Part shown: piece by piece, positions 34,501 to 46,059 of the stretch
Layout of the letters: every line of letters begins with the position of its first letter
Position numbering within the stretch: the first letter of the stretch is position 1
Program-made: the position numbers and the translations under genes
The notes under the pieces: model-generated
What the model saw: only the letters and a program-made list of their open reading frames with translations
Told to the model about the DNA's origin: nothing
Database searches by the model: none
DNA from: Eudorina sp. 2006-703-Eu-15
Taxonomy: Eukaryota > Chlorophyta > Chlorophyceae > Chlamydomonadales > Volvocaceae
NCBI GenBank assembly: GCA_003117195.1
Contig: BDSI01000031.1
Coordinates: 223,501-287,500, forward strand
Direction: 5' to 3'
DNA: 64,000 nucleotides

Positions 34501-36326
34501 CCGGATGGAGCTCAAAGGCCCCACCCTGCGCCATCCCGCGCCACCCGGCTTGACGCCGGCTCCGCGTTGAGCCCTCCTCCTCATCCGCTTCGTCATCTCC
34601 CATTCCTCATCTCCCTCCGCCGCCCCCTCCCCCACCACAACATCCCCCGCCACCCCAGACGGTGTTCTGCGTGAGCATGCCGGCCGAGTCGTGCTGCCGG
34701 GTGCTGGACGTGCTGTTCCACGAGGGCGCCAAGGTGATCTTCCGGGTGGCACTGGCGCTGCTCAAGACGGCGGAGCCGCAGCTGCTGCCGCTGGACAGCG
34801 CGGGTGAGTGAGGGGGCGCGGGGCGGACGGCGAGGAGGGGGGCGGGGGGGCGCTGCGCACTGGCCGAAACGAAGCAAGGGAGGAACCCCTGGCGACCACG
34901 ACGGGACCGGGCCGCCCCGTGTACCCAAAAGGTGGTCGGGAGGCGGCCGGATGCAGTGCGACGCGGGGGGCGTACCAGAGACGGGGCCCCGGGAGGGGCA
35001 GGGGGAGGGAAGGGAGGGAGGTGGGTGGTGTACCATAATCCTGGGATCCTGATCGGCTTATTGGCCCTTTCCTGGCTCAGCCCCTCATCGATTTCGCCCC
35101 TGATCGGTGAGGTCACGAGGGACGGGCAGTGGGCAGTGGGGCGCAGAGTGCACCCCACTGCGGAGCGCCCCGCAGTCGCAGTGAGGTGCGGGTCCAGCTG
35201 GGCGAACGGGGGGAAGCGGGAAGGGGCTCGCGGGGGGGGGTGTCGAGAACCCAGGACGGACGGACGGACGGACGACGGACGGAGTCGGACCCGTCGGTGC
35301 TCCTCGCCGGTGGCGCCCGATGTTGCTGTGGAGGCGACCTGTCTCGCGAGGAGCTTCTCGACGTACTGCCCGCTGTCCTCCACGGGTTTTCATCACCGCA
35401 GGCGCTTTCGGGCAGGGGCAGCCTCCCGCCCTGTTTCCCTGTTGATCTCCTTACCTCTGCCTGATCGGAGATCGTTACTGACCTGGAGCTGTGCCTGTTT
35501 CGGTAGCGACCATGTGCGGTACAAGGGGAGAGGACCCCTTGGCAGACGACAGACACGTTCCCACACTCTTCCCCTTGCCATGACACGCACTCCTGCCTTG
35601 CGACCGCCGACGAAGGGACGTCCCATCTGCGGTGCGGTGCGCGGCCGTGACGTTCTACGCGGCCCGGCCCCCTCCCTCGCGCTTTGTTTCCCTTGCCTTG
35701 CAGGCGAGATGATGCGGCTGGTCAAGGACTACGTGGCGGACATACTGCACATCGACCCGCTGATGGAGGTGGCGTTCGAGGGCATCGGCAGCCTCAAGAT
35801 GAAGGAGGTGGACGCCGTCCGGAAAGTCAAGGCGCGGGAGGTGCAGGTGGGGACTGGGCGGGAGGTGCAGGTGGGGACTGGGCGGGCGGGGGGGGGGGGG
35901 CGCCCCGGGCGGGCTGGGAAGCAAGAGGGTGCTGAGGACGCCGGCTGTGTTAACACCACTGGTGCAACCAACCTGGAGAGCCACCCCACTTGTGTGTGCC
36001 GCGTGCCCCCCGATGGGTGGAAGGCAGGGCTGCGTTCGTTTGGAGTCCCTTTGAGGGCTTCTGAGGTCCACATCCTGGCGGCTCCCTCCCCGCTCCATGG
36101 TCATCGTTTTCATGAGCGATCAGAGGTGTCCGGGACCCCATGTCTAGAGGGTTGGGCCACGCGACTGCCTTCCGCTGCTGCTTTCCCCTCTTACGTCAAT
36201 CAAGACGGCGACTCCCGTTTGCGTCCCCTCCCACCCCGTGATGGATGACAATGCGTGCCCCAGGCGTTCATGGACCAACGACGGCAGCAGCGCAGCCAGC
36301 AGTCCGCCGGCGGTTCCGGGACTTGA
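31582..36326 (+). CDS. TBC-domain Rab GTPase-activating protein
   Basis: TBC proteins switch off Rab GTPases in membrane traffic. Exons: 31582-31902, 32155-32293, 32666-32749, 33723-33775, 34170-34259, 34659-34803, 35704-35846, 36264-36326, giving 345 residues with phases closing exactly. The domain fills nearly the whole protein: LIREGIPPKLRSWVWFEVSG (about residues 52-71), the dual-finger motifs VELDLPRTFPGHP (arginine finger R111) and GYCQGLNF (glutamine finger Q147), DEELTFWLLAALVEQ, NLAGCHVEMKTLQ, LLATDWFL and the C-terminal helices FHEGAKVIFRVALALLK. Both catalytic fingers are present, so it should be active. This minimal architecture resembles the GRTP1/TBC1D type; the target Rab cannot be told. 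Intron 3 (32750-33722) is dominated by GGGGT repeats, and intron 5 carries a 16-bp minisatellite near 34279-34343. Confidence 0.94.
32752..33345 (+). repeat. GGGGT pentanucleotide array in a TBC-gene intron
   Basis: About 590 bp consist almost entirely of tandem GGGGT units, with scattered 4- and 6-bp variants (GGGT, GGGGGGT, GGGGA). It begins three bases after the exon 3 donor. In the pre-mRNA the G-rich strand is sense, so RNA quadruplexes could form. The unit resembles ciliate telomere repeats but not the TTTTAGGG type of volvocine algae, so I read it as a satellite. Confidence 0.95.
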
Positions 36327-36331
36327 CTTTG

Positions 36332-36342
36332 TTACACTGTAA
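36332..36342. terminator. Back-to-back TGTAA poly(A) signals between convergent genes
   Basis: TTACACTGTAA reads as TGTAA on both strands. TGTAA is the usual polyadenylation signal in Chlamydomonas and its relatives. The plus-strand signal follows the TBC stop codon by 11 bases. The minus-strand signal would serve the MWFE-like gene. Use of this site is inferred from position only. Confidence 0.45.
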
Positions 36343-36511
36343 GACCGCTGCGGTCCATGAGTGACTCCCATGCTTGCACGTTTCATTCATATCTCCGACC
36401 AAAAAGCCGACGAACCCACAGAGCACGCCTCAGAAAGCGATAAGCCATTCAGGCCGGGGACTGCACCACAGCTGCCCGACCTCAAGAACGCCGCTCGAAG
36501 CAGCCCGCCTC

Positions 36512-36810
36512 TCATGCTTCCACTACTTGGACATAGCTGTTGCAGAAAGGGCGCACACACAGCCGCGACGGGTGTAAGGGGACAAACCAGCAACACCTGC
36601 GCAATGGCCAGCACACCAAGACTTACCTAGCGTCTCCTCTTCACGTTGGAGATACCAGTCACGCCGGTACAAGGCCTTCTGCCAAAGGTCCTTGTTGATA
36701 GCCCAGGCTGGCTTCTGCTCACGATAGACCTGGAGTTTATCGAGAGCAAACAAGCCCACAGTCCAAATACCAGTGATGATAACCAGCGACGGGACAGCGT
36801 TCCAACCCAT
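36512..36810 (-). CDS. Small protein resembling complex I subunit MWFE (NDUFA1)
   Basis: MWFE is a short single-pass subunit of the mitochondrial complex I membrane arm. Exon 1 is 36810-36627 and ends at a strong donor (CTAG/GTAAGT) after 61 codons. It shows MGWNAVPSLVIITGIWTVGLFALDK-type sequence: a Met-x-Trp start, one hydrophobic helix (about residues 5-23), then a charged tail with DLWQKALYRRDWYL, matching the W...A..RRD pattern and the roughly 65-residue length of plant MWFE. Exon 2 is uncertain. The first in-phase acceptor (TAG at 36525-36523) would add only three residues and a stop (36522-36512), giving 64 residues. It converges on the TBC gene. Confidence 0.5.
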
Positions 36811-37458
36811 GGCTTGAAAGTTGTTGTCCTCCTAAAAAATCAACGAACGCGTCCCACGAACGCTTCAACGCTAACAGTGTGTCCGTCAACTCCACACGTA
36901 AGTGTTGAACAGGCTACCATAGGATTACACAGTCGCGCGCGTGGCATAAAATTGCGGTTTTCCGTTTTCCAAAATGTCGTACATTTACTCCATTTCACGT
37001 CCTTGCCGCCACTGCTTGAGGTAATAGTACTTATCAAGACTGAATGACATGCTTTAGATGAGCGACTACAGGCTTGGTAGCTATACCTGGAGCTGTGTTT
37101 TCTAGGATGCCATACCTTTGTGGGGGAAGGACAGACTACCTTCTTAAATGTAGCGTGAACGATCAGTCAGGTTCAGGGGATGAAGACGACGGTGGCAGCA
37201 TTGATGAGGCGTCAACTTCCACAACGGTGGCAAACCACAATCTTTACTGGGCCGGCAGAAGTGCTTTCCCCGGAGGAGCTGTCACCTGTACACCCCAGGA
37301 GATTGTTGTAGGGCGCTCATGGTGCGTTTGGCGCGCTGTCCTGGCGTCAGCGACTGTCCTGGGGCCGTGCACAGAGTGTGCGAACTTCAGCTCGTCGCAT
37401 GCCTTTCCTCACTTCTTAATTACGCACGCATGCTGTTCTTCTGTCTTCCCTGACAAAC
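36811..37458. other. Intergenic or 5' region upstream of the large membrane protein
   Basis: This holds the MWFE-like promoter (minus) and probably the start of the large plus-strand gene. An acidic/Ser-rich frame around 37165-37260 could be an upstream exon of that gene, but no phase-consistent splice to it was found. Confidence 0.4.
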
Positions 37459-40400
37459 TTGCCTGGACGTGACAGGGCCCACAGGAAGTGCACGCCCGCA
37501 GCTCTGAGCGCGCCGCGCACAAGCAGCTTCAGCCATGCTCAGGGATGGGCGTCCAGGCAGCCCGTGGGCGACATCTTTTCCGGTGGCACCACCTCCCTGC
37601 ACCGGGTCTACCTGTATGAGAAGCCTCTGGCGCAGTGGGCCGCTGGTCCGGGGCACAGCCGCAGCAGCTGTCGCCAGGGCAATGCCCCGTTCGTCACCGC
37701 TAACAGCAGCCCCGCACGGGACTGGTCGACTCCCCGGATCAACCCCCTCGAGATGCTTCCCATGCCTATTCCAGCGCTTCCGCCACCGCCAACGTCGTCA
37801 TTGTCGTCGTCGCCGCCGCCGCCGCTTCGGGAACACGGCACCGCCGCATCCACGTCAGCAGCGACGCAACCGGCGCAGGAACAGCAGCACCAGCAGCACC
37901 AGCAGCAGCGGGGGCGGGCGCCTCGCCAGCCGCGCAACGCCCCGGACTTGCCGTACTCAGTTCCCACCCTCGCCGTGGGCGACGTATTTCTTGCCTGCAA
38001 CACGGTGGCCGGCCTGGAGCACGCGGTGCGTTGGACGTGTTCGGGCGCTTGGTGGTTGGTGAGGTGGTGACCCCATCCCTCCATCTCTCCCTCCCGCCGT
38101 ACATACGCCCCACCACCCCAATCCCCTGCGACCCGCTCCCATCCGCTCCAACCCTAGAGTACATCCACCGTCGCCGCCGCCGCTGTCCTTTGCAGGACGA
38201 CTGGGACCTGGGCAGCCTGGGTAGCGGGCTCGTGGGTACGGCAACCGTCCCACGGGTCTCCGGCCAGGGAGGCGCTCCTCGTCATCACCAGCAGCAGCAG
38301 CAGCAGCAGGAGCCGTCTCAGCCCCACCACCCGCCCCCGCACCGCACGCAGCCCGCGCCGCAGCGGCTGGACCCCGCCCACGAGCTGCTCCTGCGCATGT
38401 CCTCCCGGGTGGGCGGACAGCGGCTGCTGTTTGTGAGCAAGGAGAGCGCGGAGCTGGTGCGGCGGGCGCTGCTGCTCAGCAGGTGGGGACCGCGGAGGGG
38501 GCAGCGGGGTCGGAGGCGGGAAGGAGTGTCGGAGGCGGGAAGGAGGGTCGGAGGCGGGAAGGAGGGTCGGAGGCGGGAAGGAGGGTCGGAGGCGGGAAGA
38601 AGCGCGCAGACGCGGAGGGGTCAGAGGGCGCTTCCCGTGCGGCAGAGGGGGACCGGTACAAGGACGAGGGGACGAGGGCGCTCTGCGCGGGGCGGCTGCC
38701 AGATGTGTGTCGGCGGGTCGGGGAACGATGACGTAATCATGGTGCAGGGTATGATGTACCTGTGCAGTGGGACAGCTCGGGTCGGGAGTGCAGTGGCCGG
38801 AAATTTGGATTTTCGCCGTCCCATGGGTCGGTAGTGCGTCTGGCGGTGCCATCGCCGCGGTTCGTACCCTGGCAGTTAACTGCCTTGACCTGTGCCGTAC
38901 CAACGACCCGTGCAGGTACGACGAGATCGTGGAGAAGCGGAGGGCCCAGGCGGAGGCGGCGGAGGAAGAGGCGAAAGATGCCGGGAGTTCTGTGCTGTAC
39001 GGCACGGCCGACGCGCAGTCCACTGTCGTAACGGTGCGGACGGGAGCTCACGGCGGCCCGAGTACGGCAGGCCGTGGCGGTCACGGCGCCGGCGACAGCC
39101 CCGGAAGCGACGGCGACGGCGATGGCGGCCGGGGCCTGCTCCCGCCCTGGCTTCGCAGGCCCAGTGCGGAGCGGGCCACGACCGCCTCTGCGTCACCAAG
39201 GACCGATGTCTGTCCTGGTGCACATCCGGACGCCAAGCTGCGAGCATCCTCGAACACCTCGGACATGGCGTTGTTTGGCGGCAGCGGCAGCGCGGGGAAC
39301 CGCAGTGACGGCGGCGCCGGGGGCGGCCCCGCCGCCGCCACGCCCAGAAGCAGCGCCGCCGCCGCCGCCGCCGGCGGTGGCGGCGCGGCGGACGTGTCGG
39401 CACTTGACGTGGACGTCCCGGAGTGGGTCCCCGGGCCGCTGCGGGAGGTCGCCCGGGGGGTCGGCGGCTGGTGGATGCACACCACCGCCAGCATCGGGGC
39501 CGCCTTCCTCCGGGATGTCCTCGCGGACTCCGCCAGCGGCGGCGGCGGCGGCGGCAGCAGTATCCAGCAGGGCGTCGCCGCGTTGTTCCGCCGCGGCAGC
39601 GGCGGCGGCAGCGGCGGCGCCCTGGACGTGTCGACGGGGCCGAGGCCGCGGCTGCCGGCGCCGCCGGTGACGAGCGCCATGCAGCTGCCGCCGTTGCCGG
39701 CGGCGCGGCCTCCGCCGCCGCCGTCGCCGCCGCCATCGGCCATGCAAGAGCAGCAGCAGCAGCAGCAGACGGTGCTGATGGGCCAGGCCGCGATGGAGGC
39801 AGAGGCCACAGGCCGGGTGGGGGCTGAGGGGGCTTCGGAGCGGAGGCGGTGGGATACCGAGGCCCTGATGCGGGAGCTTAAGCAGCTGGGTGAGTAAGCG
39901 CCGCACCGTTCATGCACTGTACGACCACGGCAGTACAGACAGTGTACGATGGAGTACGACGGTGTACGACAGGGACTGTCGAACGGGGCTCGTCAATGAC
40001 TCTTCCGCGTGTTGTGCGGCGCGGAAGACCTCTGGGGTGATTTCGTGTGGCAGGACCAAGCACAACAACACAACACGAGCACAGCCAGTGGGGTACTGCT
40101 CACGGCCCGAGCTGGCGTGAGAGCGCTGAAGCATGACCCCCCGCATGAATCCCGGCGCCGCATTATCCCATGTCAAGGGTGTTGCCAGCTGATCCTCACC
40201 CCCATCGTTTATGATTTCAGCTGTTCCCAGTCCTCACGTTGCATGCCTGGCATTAATTATGGCTTTGCGGCCTGCTTGCAATTCTCATGTTGCCGGACCT
40301 GGCACATACGGCGCTGCGGCCTACTTGCAGAGGAGGGCAAGGTGATTGCGGACGCGGAGGCTCTGATGGCGTCCGTGAGGCGGGGCACTGCGGGGGCGGC

Positions 40401-41934
40401 TGGCGATGGGGCGGCGGAGGGCGGCTTCCTGCCGCCCTTCAGCTTCAGCAGCTACGTCGCCCGACTGCCCCTCGAGGCCGCACTCAAGGCGCTCCTCAGC
40501 TCACCGGCGGGTGATGGCGGCGGCGCCGCCGCCGCCGCGGTGGCTACCTTCGCCGCCGCTGGCAGTGGCGGCGACGCGGATGCCGGTAACGACGTGGCGG
40601 CGCCTGCGGCGCCCGTACGGCGGCGCTTCCTGCTCGTCCCTGACTCCGCGGACGAGCAGGCTGTGGAGGGCAGCCGCGAGCTGGAGCGGCTGGTGGCGGA
40701 GATGGAGGCGGCGGCGGAGGGTTCGGAGGGCGACAGCGCGGAGGGCGGAGCGTCCGAGGGCGGCGGCGGCGAGCCGGCGGACGTGGGGGCTGGATCCCAG
40801 GGCCGTACGGCAGCAGCGAAGGCTGCGGCGAAGCCGAGGAGCACTATCCCCAGGCCGAGGGTAAGTTCCGTCCGAAAGAAAGGAACCTCCAGGGAGGGCG
40901 GGGTCCTCTCCCCTTCTCCCCGCCCGAGGTTCGCAGCGCCCAACGAGCTTACGAAGGGCGCACAGAGCCGCACGAGGAGCGGGGCAACCCACCGATGGGC
41001 CACCCCGACGAATTTGCGACTCACTGGGCAGCACATGATACCCCGCACGCCCTCCGCACACGCACGGCGCAAAACCCCTATCCCCTTCCCCATCCCCCGC
41101 CCCGGACGCCTGTTCCGCTCCGTCCCTCGCCGAATCTGCCCCGCTCCATTGCACCAATCCCTGACGTCCGGCGACGCGTGGTCGGCCCGTCGTTCAGGTA
41201 GCCCTGAATCTGTACGACAGCGATGCGAGTCACTGGGTGCTGGACGTGGTGGATGAGCTGGAGCAAGAGGGGGGCGAGGCCGACGGCGGTGGCAGTAGCG
41301 GCGGAAACAGCAGCAGCACGAGCATCGGAAGCGGCCCGAGCATCAGCCGCGGCACCAGCAGCAGCAGTGGCGGCCCCAGCACCGGCGGCCCGCCGGTGTC
41401 CCTGCCCGTGGAGAGGTTCATGCGGGGGGCACCCAGTGGGCCCTCCGAGGACCTGGTGAGGGAGGGACGGGGGAGGGGACGGAGGGGAATCGGAGGGGGG
41501 GGAGGGGACGAGACGGGGCTGGGCGGGGGACGGGGTACCGGCAGCGGACGACAGCGGCAGCGGACGATACGCGCCGCAGCATCGTCTTGTGCCCGACCCG
41601 ACGATACAGCGCGGGTGCAGCACGGATGCCTTTGCGGTCCCCTCCCCTCTAGGCTTCCGGGGCCCTCCCTCGGCGTCTGACCGACCTCCGTATCGCCCGG
41701 TCGACCCCGCGGCCGTGTGCACTGCCGCACAGCGGAGTCCCCGTTCACGCCTCGCGCGTTGCACCGCAGTGCAACAACCGTCGGCAGTCTGCCCCTCGGA
41801 TAGGAGCAACGAGACACCCCCTCCTCATGTCGTTGCGACTGGGCAACGGGGCATGCCGTGGGCACCGTATCCGTCCTAATCATTTCCCGTCGTACGGTCG
41901 TGACGCTGCTGCTACTACTGCTTCCACCGCTAAT

Positions 41935-41970
<36 letters not shown>

Positions 41971-42888
41971 TGTATCCCCCCCTTGGCCAGGGCGGCCTCG
42001 TCTCGCAGGCCTCCCACGGAGCCGCCGCCGACACGTCCGCCCCGCAGGCCGCTGCCTGTGCTCGCCGCCCCCTCGCTGCCGCCCATGATGCGGACGGCGT
42101 CCCGGCGGAGGGCCGCAGCATCAGCAGGAATGGCACCATCACCACCGCCTCCACCACCACCATCATCGACGGCGGCGGCGGCGGCAGTGAGCCCGGCGGC
42201 CGCACGCCGGTGTTCTTACTGCCCGGCGTCACGGTCAGTGTTCGCGCCCTGGACGGCACCGTGCTGCGGCTGCGCCCGGCGTTCCTGTCGCTGCAGCAGC
42301 TGGCGGCGGCGCTGGCGCTGGCGCGCGACGCGGCGGCGGCGACGTGGCGGCGGCAGCGGTCGGCGGCGCGCTGGAAGGTGGTTTCGGCGCTGGACGTGCT
42401 GACGGTGCACGGCGCAGGTACGGGTCATCCCCTCGCGCGCGGGCGCGCGGATCGGCGGCGGCGGCAGCGGCGGCGGCGGCGGAGGCGGCGGCAGGGGTAT
42501 TCTCTAGGTCCGGTGACCCCTGCCACAGGGGTGCAGTCCTGGTGGCTCTCAGCCCTGGACAGCGGAGACAGCGGGAAGGTTTGCAGCAGCGGGATGGTTT
42601 GCAGCAGCGGGATGGCCCATGGCCGGGGGAAAACATTCGCGGGGCACACCAGGTGCACACCCGTTCACACCTGGGGCACATACGAGTCGGGAAAAGGCCA
42701 CGTGGGTCGCTCTCCCGGGGCATCACACCCGGGGAGCTTCAGCAGGGCCGGCCCCATGCCCCCCGGGTGTGCGCGGGTTCGTTTCTGGGTTTCTTTTCTC
42801 TTTTAAATTCAGTCCCCATGCCCCCTACGCCCTCCGCAGGTTTCCCCATCATGCGCGTCCCGCCCATCTCACCCGCGGCGGGTGGCGG

Positions 42889-42920
<32 letters not shown>

Positions 42921-45900
42921 CGGGCGGCGGCGGCGGTGCGGGCGACGAGGACAGCGACGACGGCATCCCGGAGGCCAAGGAGCTGCTCCGGGAGATGGGC
43001 GCGGGTGGGTGGGTGGGTGGGTGGGTGGGTAGGTGGGTGGGTGGGTGGGTGGGTGGGTGGGTGGGTGGGTGGGTGGGTGGGTGGGTGGGTGGGTGGGTGG
43101 GTGGGTGGGTGGGTGGGTGGGTGGGTGGGTGGGTGGGTGGGTGGGTGGGTGGGTGGGTGGGACTTGGACCGGGCCCGTGCCAGGCCAAGACGTGCCAGGA
43201 ACAGGTCTGTGTGTTTAGAAAAGAAGGCGTGTGATAAGGCCCGGGTCACGGCGCCGCTGGGCCCTGGCAGGTGTGGTGGTGTACGGCAGTCGGTAAGAAG
43301 GGTAACCATCCACATACCTGACCGGGTTATACCTTGACGCCGGCCAAGAGCTGGTTACGGAGCCCTCACGAGAAGGCCGCCAAAGCCGTCGCAAAGCCTT
43401 GCGAGGGGAGGGGAGGGGCCTGAGTGGGAGACTCAGCCGTGTTGGTGTTTGTGTTTGTGTTGGTGTTGGTGTTGTGCCCGTCGGCCGCCCTGCAGGCAAC
43501 CGCCGGCCATCCGCGGTGGACGGGGTCGGTTCCCCCGCCGCCACCGCCGACACGGCCCCCTCGGGCGTCCTGGGGGTGCTGTCCACTCTGGCCGTGGGCG
43601 TGGTCAGCTTCAGCGCCTGGTGCATCGCCTCCGCGGTGGACGTGTGGGAGGACATGTACTCGCGGACGCCCTGGGGTGAGTGACCCGCGGGTCGGATCTC
43701 CGCCCTATCTCCAAGTGCCGTACACGCGTCTAACCCACGGGACCAAAGGCCTTGGCCTCGGCGTTCGATGCGAAACCGCGGGACCGCGGGACTGGGGACC
43801 CAGTTCGATGCCGGGGGCGGCGGGGCCGGGGTCGCGACTAGGCGTCTGTACGGCACTGATCTTCCCTCCCCCGTTACCGACCCCCGGGTCGCTTCTCAGG
43901 TTTGGAGGAGATCGGCGTGCCCCAGCACGTCAACGTCACCCCCACCTACCTGGAGGACCACGTCAAGCACCTGGCGGAGGTCAACGCGCCCGTGCTGGCG
44001 GCGTCCGCGGCGGCGGCGCGCGCGCGCGCCGCGCAGCGGGCTCAGGAGAAGCGCGCGCGTCGCAAGCAGGCCGCGGCGGCGGCGCAGCGTCAACAGGCCC
44101 AAGAAGGGCTGGCGGAGGCCCTCGGCCAGCGCACAGATCCGCAGCAACAGCAGCAACAACCTGGTACGCAGCCCGGGGGCGCGGAGGCCGCCACGGTGGT
44201 CCAGCCTGGCCAAGTGGCGGCGGCGCCAGCGGAGGCCGCCGCTGCGGCCGTCACGGACGCCGCCGCGGCCAGCTCGCGCGCGCGCGCGCAGCGCGCCTCC
44301 GCAGCCGCCGCCAGCGGCGGCGGCTTCGCGCTTCAGTCGGAGACTCTGGCGGGTCTGACTGTGCTGCTGCAGTTCGCCTGGGCGGCGACACGTACGGCAC
44401 ATGCTCGCGTGCAGCGGGAGGCTGCCGACGGCCTCCTGGGCGCCGACGCCGCCGCCAGCGCCGGCGGCGTTGACGGATTGCTGCGGCTGGCCGGCGGCCG
44501 CAGCTCCGCCGGGCGGGACGGCGGCTTCCTGGCCACGGGGACCAGCGGCGGCGGCGGCGGCGGCCTCACGCTGACGGCCAGTCAGGACGGAGAGCTGGGT
44601 CTGGTGGCGAAACTGGACATAAGGCCCGTCGTGACGGCGGCGGTGCCGCCGCTTGTGGTTCCAGCGGCGCTGGGCCAGGCGGCACTGCCAGCGCCTGGAG
44701 CAGAAACGGGGGCGGGTACGGCGACCAAGCCGTCGGAGGCCGGCGGAGCGGCGGCTTCTCCCAGTGGTGAGGCTCCAAATGGTGCGGCAGCGGCGGCGGC
44801 GGCGGCGGCAGGGCCGAAGAGCAAGGACGCCCAGGGAGAGTCGGCCGGAGCTGCCCCGCAACAGGTGCCGCCGCCGCCGCAGCAGCAGCAACAGCAGCAG
44901 CAGGCGGCCCAGCCGGACGTTTCTGGGTCGGCGGCGGTACCGCCGCCGCCACCGGCTTCAGCGGCCGCCGCCGTGGCGTCGCCCACGGTGGGAGCTGCCA
45001 CGGCCCGACCGGGGGGCCTGTCGATCCGCGAAGTGCGGTCGGAAAGCCAGTCCGGCGTGCGGTACGAGCTGATGCAGAGCTCCGCGAAGCTGGCGTCGCA
45101 GGTGCGGCCTGACGGGGGTGCACTACTTGGGTATGGCGGATGCGCTTGTGGTACTGACTAGGGCTCCCGCACAGTGCTGGACACGGCCTGGTGCTGTTCT
45201 TCGGCCCTGATGCTGATCACATGGGGGGGGGCATCTCGGGATCGGACGGCCGACGGGCGACGGGCTTGAAGGTGCAGGGAAAGGCACCGAGACAGGAAGT
45301 CGACCGGCAGCCTCTGGGCCCCTTTAAATCCCCCTGCTGCGCCGCTGCGCCGCCGCCCCAGTGGCCGCCCTGCAGGGGCCGAATGTCCGCCGACGCCCGA
45401 CCCGCATCGACCCCGCAGCGCTGCTGTGCCGCCACATCCCACGTCCCCCTCCTCCGCAGGTGACCCGCCCCCACAAGTTCGAGGTGGGCCTCCACCTCAA
45501 CCTCCGCAAGATGCTGGGCGATCTCCCCGAGGACGCGCCCGACCTGCTGCTGCAGCTGCAGCAACCCGCGGGGCCCGTGCCGTCGGGCGTCGCCGGCCCG
45601 GTGGCCGCGGCCGGCGTCGGCGGCACGGTGCTCCGGCGCGGGCCTTCCGCGCAGGCGGCGGCGGCGGCGGCGGCGGCTCCGCCCCTGGAGGCTCACGGCA
45701 TCGTTTTGGTCGGCGATGTGGGTTTGGAGGAGCTGAATGAGGAGGGCACGTGGCTGCGGCCGCCGGGGCTGGGCTTCGCGGACTTGGGCGGCCTGCTGCC
45801 GCCGCGATGCAGCTCGCGAAGGTGCGCGTCCTCGGAGGCGGTGGCCGCCCTGGCGTCGTCGTCGGGGATGCACGGCTTGGCCAGTGACGAAACGGATACC

Positions 45901-46059
45901 GGATCAGAGATCGGACCGAGCGACGGAGGGGGAGGTAGAGACGGCGGAGCGGGTGCCGGCCGCCGCAACGGCAGCGGCGGTAGTGCAGGCGCGGGGCCGC
46001 GCGGCGGTTGGGCGTCGGGGGGCGCGCGGCGCGGCGCCTGGGGCCGCTGGGGCCGATGA
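37459..46059 (+). CDS. Very large low-complexity putative membrane protein
   Basis: I do not recognise the family. Downstream exons are well supported: E1 ends 38025; 38196-38482, 38916-39889, 40331-40860, 41198-41455, 41991-42417, 42840-43004, 43496-43675, 43900-45101, 45460-46059 (stop). Each junction keeps frame. The 5' end is unknown: E1 is open from 37459 without an ATG there, and the first in-frame ATG is 37753, giving 1631 residues. Better-ordered islands lie between Ala/Gly/Gln/Pro runs: YSVPTLAVGDVFLACNTVAG, RLLFVSKESAELVRRALLLS, VPEWVPGPLREVARGVGGWW, VALNLYDSDASHWVLDVVDE, and the C-terminal HKFEVGLHLNLRKMLGDLPE. Residues about 996-1019 (VLGVLSTLAVGVVSFSAWCIA) form a likely membrane helix. 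A GGGT array fills much of the intron after 43004, and a 19-bp minisatellite lies in the intron after 38482. Confidence 0.72.
38511..38601. repeat. 19-bp minisatellite in an intron of the large gene
   Basis: Nearly five copies of a 19-bp unit close to CGGAGGCGGGAAGGAGGGT start at 38511, 38530, 38549, 38568 and 38587. The last copy diverges. Confidence 0.9.
43005..43160 (+). repeat. GGGT tetranucleotide array in an intron
   Basis: About 39 tandem GTGG/GGGT units with one GGTA variant near 43030 begin exactly at the predicted donor after 43004 (GCGG/GTGGGT). The first repeat unit therefore serves as the 5' splice site. The sense RNA is G-rich. Confidence 0.95.

Noticed and set aside
38876..39917. 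Minus-strand Arg/Ala-rich frames opposite the largest exon of the 37.5-46 kb gene
   Set aside because: They are antisense shadows of a GC-rich exon that is joined in phase on both sides on the plus strand.
42739..43315. Repeat-encoded His/Pro/Thr or Gly/Trp/Val open frames
   Set aside because: They are produced by the GGGT array. Only the short plus-strand exon 42840-43004 fits the flanking exon phases.
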